Shown: piece after piece, positions 11,849-20,703 of the stretch
Position numbering within the stretch: position 1 is the first letter of the stretch
How the letters are laid out: each line of letters opens with the position of its first letter
Program-made: the position numbers and the translations under genes
Notes under the pieces: model-generated
Seen by the model: the letters and a program-made list of their open reading frames with translations, nothing else
Database searches by the model: none
What the model was told of the DNA's origin: nothing
Assembly: GCA_023105745.1 (NCBI GenBank)
Contig: JALGQZ010000009.1
Location: 35,020,409 to 35,084,408 of the forward strand
Direction: 5' to 3'
DNA length: 64,000 nt
Origin: Austropuccinia psidii
Lineage: Eukaryota > Basidiomycota > Pucciniomycetes > Pucciniales > Sphaerophragmiaceae

Positions 11849-12767
11849 AGTCATGAAGTTGAAATCATCCTCAATATTGAGAGACCATATCCACCACTCT
11901 TAAGAAGACCTTCATATCCAGCAAGTCCTAAATCAAGAGAAGCTCTGTAAATTCATATTAATGATCTTCTAGACCTTTGTGTAATAAGAAAGGTTGGCCA
12001 TAATGAGGAAGTAGAAATAACTACACCAGTAATAGTGGCATGGCATAATGGAAAATCTAGAATGGTTGGGGACTTTGGAGCTGTGAAGACTTACACTGTT
12101 GCAGACAGGTAACCAGTACTAAAAATTCAAACTGCCCTTACCCAGATATCTCAAGCAGTGTTTATAACCACTTTGATTGCCCTTAAAGGATTTCATCAAA
12201 ATGTGTTGACACCAAGGGCAAGAAAATATTTAAGAATAATTTTGCATTGTAGAGTATCTGAATATTTGAGGATGCCTTTTGGTATCAAGAATGCACCTTC
12301 ACACAAACAAGGAATGATAAATGAAATCTTCCATGAAGAAATTTCAGAAGGATGGTTAATCATTTAAATTTATGACTTTATTGTCTGTTCCAAAACATGG
12401 GAAGAACATATGTATAGATTCTCCAGAGTTTTGACAAAAATGCAATCTGAAAACATGAAAATTCCTTTAAAGAAATGCCATTTTGAATCTAAAGAACTCA
12501 AAGCAGTGGGACATGTGGCATCTGGTTTATCACTTGCAATTGACAAGAACGAAGTTGAATGAGTATTGATGAAACCCATGCCATAGAACAAGAAAGAAAT
12601 CAAGTCATTTTTGGGGCTTGCAGGATATTACAGGCAAACCACATTGAAGAGTTTCTATCCATAGCAAGAATTCTTTATAAATTATGTTGCAAAGACACAG
12701 TATTTGAAATGACTGTTGACAGATTCAAAACCTTTGAATCTTTGAGACAAGCCTTGACCACTGCTCC
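11849..12767 (+). pseudogene. A3 element: decayed reverse transcriptase region
   Basis: Family-A pol continues after solo LTR F, from the [17 protein letters not shown] linker through RT ([30 protein letters not shown]). The catalytic YIDD box is destroyed: the site near 12365 carries a TAA and reads IYDF afterwards. More nonsense codons and a frameshift near 12630 follow. The segment stops at the gctcc duplication of element G. Confidence 0.85.
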
Positions 12768-13356
12768 TGTGAGCCTGCAAGCTTGTAAAACTTTACCTGC
12801 TATACAGACTCCAATTACTTTCTTTAAATTTTCGTCTTATTTTCTTTTATTATTTTGTATAAATTTCAAATATCTGAATTCATATTATTATAATATGAAT
12901 TAAACCTTGTTGTTATGAGTAATTACTAAATATGTCATAGTAGATGTTCTCACTATGTCATTATTTTTGTTGTTACGTTTACTCCTGTTACTATAGCAAA
13001 TCTTTCCTCTTTTAAACAAAGTTATTTCATATTATTTTGAATTTGAATTTGTAATTACAATACTTAAAGGGGATTAATTCTCTTTGAATGAATCCTTAGA
13101 GCTCTTAACCAAATATATTTTTACAATTAAAATTACTTACATTTCATTTTAGAAATATTAGCGCTCTCACCTTTTAAGTGATTAAATTCACTTTTTACAC
13201 TTTAAAATACTGTTGAAGCCTTAATTCCAACAGTACATCCCATATTAACTCAAGTGACGCGTCTATTACTTCAAATAATAGTATTCCACTTCTATTTGAT
13301 TTATTAAAATTCCTAATACTTTAGTCTGGAAGCCACGAAAGAGGCGCCAGCTAACA
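12768..13356 (+). repeat. Element G 5' LTR
   Basis: A 589-bp LTR beginning TGTGAGCCTGC and ending GCGCCAGCTAACA. It shares the TGTGAGCCT start with A-family LTRs but otherwise differs. Confidence 0.85.
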
Positions 13357-13632
13357 TTTAATATATTAAAATTTAGATTAGATTTGATTAATTAATTAAT
13401 TATATCTAATAAATTAATTAGAAGATTGGAATACCTAATTAATAATATATAGTTTTTCTATAACTAACTCTTTCATCAAAAAATCAAGAATCAATGTTAC
13501 AATACTGATTCTAATTTTTATTATTATTCTATAGCTTTGAAGACTTAATACCCAAGCCATTTTTTTCCTCTCAAAATCTTGTTGGAACCATCATTACCAT
13601 CCTCCAACACCAACAATCAAGTTTCGATTACC

Positions 13633-13887
13633 ATGGCCCCCCCTGAAATCGAAGCTTTTCAACGCCTGTCTTTGTTCATGAAAGACATAAGCATTGTTAC
13701 TGGTCATCTATCCAAAATGATGACCAGTAACTATTCGTTAAACCATTCTACCTCTCGTCGTGGGGAAAGAAAGCCTGGAAAAGGGACAATTCCCAATATG
13801 AATCTTGTAGTTATGACAGTTTACCCTTGCGTCCCACTGAAAATCTTCAATCCAGAAGTCCCAAGACCACCAAAGACTTCAATTTGA
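13633..13887 (+). CDS. Element G upstream ORF, unknown protein
   Basis: An 84-codon frame starting at an ATG in a strong context (ACCATGG, 13631-13637). The protein begins MAPPEIEAFQRLSLFMKDIS and continues VTGHLSKMM. No domain was recognised. The last about 50 codons overlap the longer frame that opens at 13731. In that other frame the overlap reads in a protein-like way (WGKKAWKRDNSQYES). The original gene was therefore probably one ORF that now needs a shift near 13730-13790, through mutation or programmed frameshifting. No canonical slippery heptamer is visible. Confidence 0.45.
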   Translation: MAPPEIEAFQRLSLFMKDISIVTGHLSKMMTSNYSLNHSTSRRGERKPGKGTIPNMNLVVMTVYPCVPLKIFNPEVPRPPKTSI

Positions 13888-14867
13888 AGTTATTTCGTTG
13901 TACAGGATCTCACTCTGGTGGTAAAGCTCAAAAAACCATAGCAACGAAGAAAAAAAAAACGCAAGATACATCAAAATTAATGGACGATTCAGCAACCAAT
14001 ACAGCTTACAGCGTTGCGTTCAAGCCCTTCGTTCCTGATCCTGATATCAATAGACAAGCTCACTTCACATACAAGTCTGGATCTCTACAAACTAGCTCTG
14101 CTCTTCTACCCATTGCTACCTCTATTCCAGCCGAGAAGATTGTTTCTAGAGGGGAACAAAGTAAGAATTGTAATAATCAGAATAACGCGAGCACTATAAA
14201 AACAAATAGCAATACCAGTACTCATATAAGAACAACAACAGCTAATGTCAACAGACATTTAAGTATTATTCAACCTGACACGAATATTCATGAGAGCTAC
14301 AAAACAGAAAAACAAAATTTTAAGTCTATTACTGGTAGTACTAGCTCCCACACCAAAAAAATTGAGTTTTCAACATTAGACACGACTATTGATAAAAATA
14401 AAGAAGAAGCAAGGACAAATACTACTATTAATAAAAATAAAGAAGAAGAAACTATATTGGATAAAATTGAAGAGGAACACCAGAACAACATTGCCAATGC
14501 AAGTAAAATACAAAATGAAATTCAAAGATTTATAGCGAAGAAGGCAATCGGGCAATCTACAACACTGAAGGAAACAATATCAAAGACTTTAAAGAACATT
14601 ACAATAGACATTGATAGTGCGATAAACATTGATAAGTTATTCTTTCCAAATAAAGACTACAATCAATTGAAAATTTACATTAAAGAAATAAAAAAACGCA
14701 AAAAGCCATTTTATTTTGAATTTCTAAATGAAGAAGAAATACAAATTTGTAACAATTTCTATGATTCAGATTATACAACAAGAGACGAACTTTATTTTAA
14801 TAATCCAAAAACTCAAGATGTTATCATGAAAATTATACATAAAATCAGTTGTTATTATTACTTATAA
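13731..14867 (+). CDS. Element G main ORF, unknown charged protein
   Basis: An open frame of about 378 codons without an in-frame ATG near its start, probably a continuation of the ORF at 13633. The N-terminal half is rich in Ser, Thr and Lys. Residues encoded near 14380-14460 contain a short internal repeat (TTIDKNKEEARTNTTINKNKEEE), and a predicted helical, acidic and basic C-terminal part follows. The end is aromatic (KISCYYYL). There is no CCHC knuckle, protease triad or polymerase motif. It could be a highly diverged gag or a captured host sequence. I do not recognise it. Confidence 0.5.
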   Translation, partial: LFVKPFYLSSWGKKAWKRDNSQYESCSYDSLPLRPTENLQSRSPKTTKDFNLKLFRCTGSHSGGKAQKTIATKKKKTQDTSKLMDDSATNTAYSVAFKPFVPDPDINRQAHFTYKSGSLQTSSALLPIATSIPAEKIVSRGEQSKNCNNQNNASTIKTNSNTSTHIRTTTANVNRHLSIIQPDTNIHESYKTEKQNFKSITGSTSSHTKKIEFSTLDTTIDKNKEEARTNTTINKNKEEETILDKIEEEHQNNIANASKIQNEIQRFIAKKAIGQSTTLKETISKTLKNITIDIDSAINIDKLFFPNKDYNQLKIYIKEIKKRKKPFYFEFLNEEEIQICNNFYDSDYTTRDELYFNNPKTQDVIMKIIHKISCYYYL

Positions 14868-14911
14868 ACTACACAAAATTTTTTTTACTATTTTTTTTTA
14901 GTATTACCAAA

Positions 14912-15500
14912 TGTGAGCCTGCAAGCTTGTAAACCTTTACCTGCTATACAGACTCCAATTACTTTCTTTAAATTTTCGTCTTATTTTCTTTTATTATTTT
15001 GTATAAATTTCAAATATCTGAATTCATATTATTATAATATGAATTAAACCTTGTTGTTATGATTAATTACTAAATATGTCATAGTATATGTTCTCACTAT
15101 GTCATTATTTTTGTTGTTACATTTACTCCTGTTACCATAGCAAATCTTTCCTCTTTTAAACAAAGTTATTTCATATTATTTTGAATTTGAATTTGTAATT
15201 ACAATACTTAAAGGGGATTAATTCTCTTTGAATTAATCCTCAGAGCTCTTAAACAAATATATTTTTACAATTAAAATTACTTACATTTTATTTTAGAAAT
15301 ATTAGCGCTCTCACCTTTTAAGTGATTAAATTCACTTTTTACACTTTAAAATACTGTTGAAGCCTTAATTCCAACAGTAAATCCCATATTAACTCAAGTG
15401 ACGCGTCTATTACTTCAAATAATAGTATTTCACTTCTATTTGATTTATTAAAATTCCTAATACTTTAGTCTGGAAGCCAAAAAAGAGGCGCCAGCTAACA
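14912..15500 (+). repeat. Element G 3' LTR
   Basis: A 589-bp LTR paired with 12768-13356 and of exactly equal length. It is preceded by a T-rich tract rather than a clear polypurine tract. Confidence 0.85.
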
Positions 15501-15665
15501 GCTCTGCTCTTACTGATACTAGACTTCAAGCTGCCTTTTAAGCTTTATATCGAGAAATCAGGGGATGGGCTTGGTGCTGCACTTCATTAAGTCAACATTA
15601 TAAATGATAAACTGTGGAGGGACCCAGATTTTTCATATCCAGGCAAATCAAACCAACTGATGCCA
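15501..15665 (+). pseudogene. A3 element: short RNase H fragment
   Basis: About 160 bp of family-A pol between element G and B-main. It corresponds to the start of RNase H (KLPFKLYID region through [11 protein letters not shown]) and has stops. It continues at 49463 on the far side of B-main. Confidence 0.8.
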
Positions 15666-17100
15666 TGTCAGCCTGTAACTCAAAACCAGAGCATAAGCCT
15701 GACAGCCAGATACCTTAAATAAAGGGTATAGCCAAGATACCACCAAAACATGGAGCTGAGACAAATCAGCTAAAAAGGTATAAAGAAAAGGAAGAAACTC
15801 ACCCCTTTCCAAATATAAAAGTCCCATCACCATAAGACAAAGAATAACAAAGTTATTCCTGCTCAAAGTTGTTGCTGTGCATACAACTTAATTTTCACCT
15901 CTCTTCTGAAATACAGAGTAAGACACTTAAGCCCATCAAATAGGAATTCCAATGAAGCTCTAAGTCAGGGCTATCCAATGGTACCAGCCAAACTGAGAGA
16001 ACACCAGTATTACTGAAGTTATAGCCAACTTCAGGCCAAATACAGGTGAACAAAACATTCACCTCCCATCTATTTTTTACAGTTTTATTGTGAGATACCT
16101 GAAGTGGGGTCTTTTTGGAAGGAGACCAATCAGGGCTATGTGATGGTGTCATTCACTTCCCCATATCTCAACTAGAACAAATGTTATAAGGGAAACAAGC
16201 ACAATACAGCTTTTTGCCTAAACCACGCATGTGTACAAAAATCTTGTACATGGCATAGCTTTGCCATATTTAATGATAGCCATATCAAATGAGGTACCAT
16301 TGTGTAGAGCAAATACAGGGCTACACACTGAAACAATTTTGAGGTGGATCACTCAAAAGACGACGAAGTTGTAGAAGTTTTAAGGTCAAAATTGCAAAGG
16401 TTTGCCAATAAAGCATTTCTGTTGGATAATATCCCATAACTAGGATTATGAGGTGTCACACTGACAAAGAAGCTTTTTTTTACTTCAATACCTCAGAGTT
16501 CATTCAATACTGGAGTCTCAGACAGGTTCTGTGCAGAATTCTACAAGTCATACATGTCAGAATCAAGCTGTGTGGTCCCCAGATGAAAATGTTTTCCCTG
16601 TATTGGTTAAAACGGCCCAGATGTCGTTTCAATCACACATATGAGCCCGATACAGACAATAAAAGTCGCTTTCAAGCCACAATCCTGTCTTAGAGAGTGA
16701 AGAATCTTCACTTCCCCCACGTGGAAAGGTCTAGCAGCATTTCCACCCCATTTCAGGATAAAAAGGGGCCTTTTCACAGCCAGAAAAGGTTCCCTCATCC
16801 TGCTCTTGAATTCCTACATAGTACAACTGTCAAAAACAGTTATACTCATGGAAAATAAGCAGGTATACTTTAAATTTAAGTAGTTTAGTCTTTATTATTA
16901 TAATCGAACAGGTAAAGCTGCACCCAGGGCTTTCAACAGTGCTCACCACCACTATTCCACAACAGTAAAGCCCTTTTATTATTCTTGTAAGCCCATACTA
17001 TCAGCAAATACTGTTATTTTAGAACTTTATCACCATGTCACATTTATAGCTAAAGCTGTAAATAGCCTAATTACTGCTTCAACCTAGACTCAGCCCGACA
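15666..17100 (+). repeat. B-main 5' LTR
   Basis: A 1435-bp LTR (TGTCAGCC...CCCGACA) homologous to 97-1537 and 5667-7106 but clearly more diverged. It is followed by ttttggaggcctagctgtgc, a primer-binding-like start (TGG at 17103) that resembles the family-A site in layout. Confidence 0.85.
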
Positions 17101-17744
17101 TTTTGGAGGCCTAGCTGTGCTTTTTTGATCTTTTTTGGACCTGAAAATTGAGTTTTTTTCACTTTTTTTCCTTATTCTGAAATTTTGTTTCCTCTTTCTT
17201 AGGCACAAAAACTCTCAAAAAAATATAGAATATATATCTTATTATCTTTTTCTGAGTGGTATATGTCTCATACCAATTTTATTTACAAGTATTATTAATA
17301 TTACTACGTGGTTAATAACCATAAAAACTCTTAATTTTGTTGTGTTTTACATATAAAAACACATTAAGCCATCAAAATAGTCAAAAATGTTTAATTAAAT
17401 AAGGACACCTCTCACTGTAAAACAATTTTTAATTCAATTACCCTCTTATACAGACCACTTTGTACAGATAATACATGCTAATTACAAGTAAATCTGTGAG
17501 ATACTGGTATACAAACAGTATACCAGACATCTGTAAGCTGTCATTCTGACGTGGAATTGTTGATTCAATTACACTGTCATTATAAAGGGCATATTGTAGC
17601 AAAATACAAGCGCAGAGGCCATTCTTAGACGTGCAAACACCATCTTAAGAAGTCTTAACCAACATTAAAGCCCACTTTTCCTGTTTGATTCAGTGGAAGA
17701 AAACTAAATACCACCAAGAACCCAGTCAAAGGCCAACACACCAG
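17101..17744 (+). other. B-main leader and 5' end of its ORF1
   Basis: This is the untranslated leader after the primer-binding region, AT-rich to about 17450. The last about 60 bp before the A1 insertion encode the start of the family-B ORF1 protein (PPRTQSKANTP). The same frame continues after A1 at 27832. A hydrophobic 73-codon frame at 17135 is probably chance. Confidence 0.5.
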
Positions 17745-19567
17745 TGTGAGCCTAAGAGGTAATTTCATATACCCAAAAGACCACAAATACAAAAATACCA
17801 TATTAATATAAATAAAATAGAATTTATTTATATTATTAAAATAAAAATCAAAATATAAATATAAAATTATATTAAAAATAAAAATTTAATTACAATTTAA
17901 AAATAAAAATACATGAAATTTTGTAAGTATAAAATTACATTTATACTTGGAAAAATTAAGTAAAAATGAAATTTTAACAAAATTGTGAAAAAATAAATAA
18001 ATTTGGAAAAAAGTTAAATAAAAATTATTATAACTTTTTATCCAATAAATAAACATATAAAAATTATTTCACCATTGGATTCCTCATAAAAAATCAGGTG
18101 GGGTCACCTCTGAGTGAAATTCTTGTAACTCAACTCTAAATAAGCTTAAATTAAGTTTTTAGTATTTTCAATACAAAAGTTGAAAATCCTCAAAACTTTA
18201 ATTTAATTCACACCACATGTGGTGTTAACCATCAATTTTTGTGTTAAAATTGAGGTGTTGTGTTTAGTTTAGAAGTTATGAGGAATTGAAGTATTTTCAA
18301 TTGAATTCCATTGAAATGTCAAAATGTGCGCGTGTATTACATAAGTGAACTTTAATTTACATATGAGTTGTCAATTATTACTGTATTGTACTGTACAATT
18401 GAATTGAATTACATATGTAAAATTATAAGTATAATACATGATGAGGAATTAAAGGAAAATAAATTGGGGGGGAAAAGGAACTCCAGCTCTAAGGGGGAGC
18501 TAGACCCCCAAAATCCTTGCTGACAGGCGTGGGATGTCAAAATTCACGCAAAAGTTCATCACTTTTGGCCTGGAATTGAGTCACAGGGTCTGTGGACTCA
18601 ATTGATGATGAGGTTTTGATACCAACTGGGGTAGTTTTAGCTGTTGCCAAGAGGGTAAAACTACCCTTAAGATAAAACAACCATAGTAAAAACAGTTTTA
18701 ACTGGTTTCTACGCTTCTGACACACATTCTGACGTGTTTTGAAGGCTCTAGGCCTGATATTTCTATAGCAATGGCTGATTTAAGGGTCTAAAATGGCTAA
18801 AAATGGCTAAAAATGGCTTAAACCAGCCCTTTTTTGGTCTAAACCAGGGTTCAATGATGCCATAATTGGCTTTTCTGTTGTCAGACTGTTTTTCACGACT
18901 GACAAGAGTAAATTTTACTTTTGGAGTAAGAGAATTGATGGCTATAAAAGAATGTCTTCTTTGCCCCACTTTTCTCTTCATGTTAGAATCTTTTCCTTTT
19001 ATTAATTAGTTTAAAACTATTAAACCAATCAATCAAAGATTCCAACCACCACTTTTAAATCATTCTAAACCTTTCAACCACGTGAAAAAATCATTATAAA
19101 CATTGTTTGTAACTCTTATAATCATTTTTACCCCTGAACCACCCCAAAAGTGAATTAAAGCATCTTTCATCACTGTTAACTTTGTTACTTTGTTTCCAAA
19201 TTCACTCTGGTCACTTTTGGGCGTGTTTTCTCTTTAATATTATTTTTAAAGACTCTGTTCTTTAATTAATTGCTTGCAGTTCTTTGCTCAATTAATTCCA
19301 ATTGAAATTGCTCTTGAAGAAATTTCTTTTGTAGCCTTAAAATATCTCTTGTAGAGTATTTTTTGGATAAATCTTTATTGTTGGTAAAACAATAAATTTT
19401 TATAATATTATTGTTTTATACTAATAAAGTTATAAACAATAAAATTGGCGTGTTTTCTCTTAAAAATAATATTTCATACTATTTTTAACTGAATTTTACC
19501 TTATACAAATTTTGAGGACAGGAAAAGTACTTGATTTTTAATCAAAGTTTCATATCCACACCTTACA
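17745..19567 (+). repeat. A1 5' LTR
   Basis: A 1823-bp LTR, TGTGAGCC...CCTTACA. It is shorter than the 1839-bp 3' LTR mainly because about 16 bp (aaagattaaatttg region) are absent beside a G-run near 18467. Confidence 0.95.
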
Positions 19568-19569
19568 TT

Positions 19570-19586
19570 TGGGGGCCCAGCCGTGG
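19570..19586 (+). promoter_or_regulatory. A1 primer-binding region
   Basis: The sequence tgggggcccagccgtgg begins two bases after the LTR. The TGG start fits the CCA end of a tRNA primer. The tRNA species cannot be assigned from memory. Confidence 0.6.
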
Positions 19587-19792
19587 TATTTTACCTGTGA
19601 CATATTTTTTTTTACTCTTTTTAAATCTTTTTCTTATATTGAAAAATTTAAAAACATATAAAAAATACTTATAACCAAAAAAATCCATAAAAAATAATTT
19701 TTTTCATATTATAAGTGAGGCTTAAATTTTTTATTTCTTTTTTGAAATATCTTTTTTTTTACTTAATTAATTGGTTTTTTCATTAATTTTAG

Positions 19793-20703
19793 TGTCTGAC
19801 AACGTGGTAAGACAAGAAAATATTGAAACAGCCTCAACAGTAACCAGCATTATCCCTGCCAGTACTGTTAATTCTGATCATAATAGTACTGTTATTGTGA
19901 CTCAAAATAACCAACCTGAACCAATATCTTCTGAATTAATTAACTTGGACATAAGTAATACCCTTCAGAAAGCTAAAAATTTGGCAAATAGTAAGTTTTT
20001 GACGTAAAAATACTATTTTAAGCCTTTTTAACCATAATTATGCCTTCAACCAGGTCAGGAGCCAGCTACAACCCCTCAAGCAGCTCCCAAAAAGGTAATA
20101 GATGTGATTATGGCAGAGGCAAATCAGGTACAGAAGGAAAAGGGTCAGTTGATGACTTCCAAACAACTAAAATGGGTCATTCTGAAGCTGATAATACCAT
20201 TTTACCTTCAAAAAGAGCTGACACCGCCACAACAAGCCTCTGTGGACATATACAAAGCCAGCCACAGTGCTTACAACAATGCACTCCAGTTCAAGGAGTA
20301 CCAGATCCTTGCAGACCTGTGGAAGAATTGCATGAATTCTTACCTGACAGTGAGAAAATTCCTGGGCCATCCCAATACTTGCAAATTGCTCAATGGCTGG
20401 CAACCATTGATGGAGAAGAAAAACATGATGCTTTTGACACTAGAATGGAGGAAAAACAACCCTCCACCACCCAAACCAGTGCCAAAAACAGCCCCAGTGG
20501 CCAGCAGCAGCAATTCCAACGTGAAAAAGCAGCCACAACCTCCAAACAAGGGCAAAGGGAAGGCACCAGCTCCAAAACCTTACAGCCAGGGCTACAGAAT
20601 CCCAAAGATTCAGCAGGATGCCATGGAAAATGTATTTCAGATGGCCAGAACCATGATGGAATTACAGAAGAAGGAGGAAGCCAGATTAAGGTTCCAGAAA
20701 TGA
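19793..20703 (+). CDS. A1 ORF1: spliced overlapping-frame protein (exons 19793-19990 and 20054-20703)
   Basis: A leader frame ([15 protein letters not shown]...KNLANS) ends at a perfect GTAAGT donor at 19991. The acceptor is ttcaaccag, ending at 20053. Joining 19990 to 20054 keeps the phase and continues as [20 protein letters not shown]. The product includes a helical segment ([17 protein letters not shown], then LLNGWQPL), a Pro/Lys/Gly-rich basic region ([17 protein letters not shown]) and a C-terminal helix ending ARLRFQK. The stop TGA (20701-20703) overlaps an ATG of the gag-pol frame (20700-20702). The true start is unclear. The leader frame has no ATG, and a putative acceptor tttag at 19792 suggests a further upstream exon. 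Without splicing, the frame could start at ATG 20110. The function is unknown. It is possibly a nucleic-acid-binding accessory or Gag-like protein. Confidence 0.6.
19991..20053 (+). other. A1 predicted leader intron
   Basis: A 63-nt GT-AG intron, GTAAGT...CAACCAG, of a size typical for basidiomycetes. It contains the ATG (20040) of the long gag-pol frame, so splicing removes that start. The same junctions are present in A2 (46980-46917) and in the old copies (from about 2512 and 8081). Confidence 0.6.

Larger units (their letters stand above)
12768..15500 (+). mobile_element. Non-autonomous LTR element, family G
   Basis: A complete 2733-bp element with two 589-bp LTRs (ends TGTGAGCC...GCTAACA), inserted in A3 RT sequence and flanked by gctcc (12763-12767) and gctct (15501-15505). 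The LTRs differ at about 14 positions by eye (near 2.4 percent). The 1555-bp interior has no protease, RT, RNase H or integrase. Instead it carries two overlapping frames of unknown protein. It must be mobilised in trans if it is, or was, mobile. It is unlike the deletion derivatives of A or B seen nearby, because its interior matches neither. Confidence 0.85.

Noticed and set aside
17135..17356. 73-codon hydrophobic ORF in the B-main leader
   Set aside because: T-rich leader sequence readily gives Leu, Ile and Phe codons. No support from another copy.
18763..18981. 72-codon antisense ORF (MKRKVGQRRHSF) repeated in every A-type LTR
   Set aside because: It recurs only because the LTR recurs. 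The older LTR copies break or shift it, and no domain is seen. It could be revisited if antisense transcripts are found.
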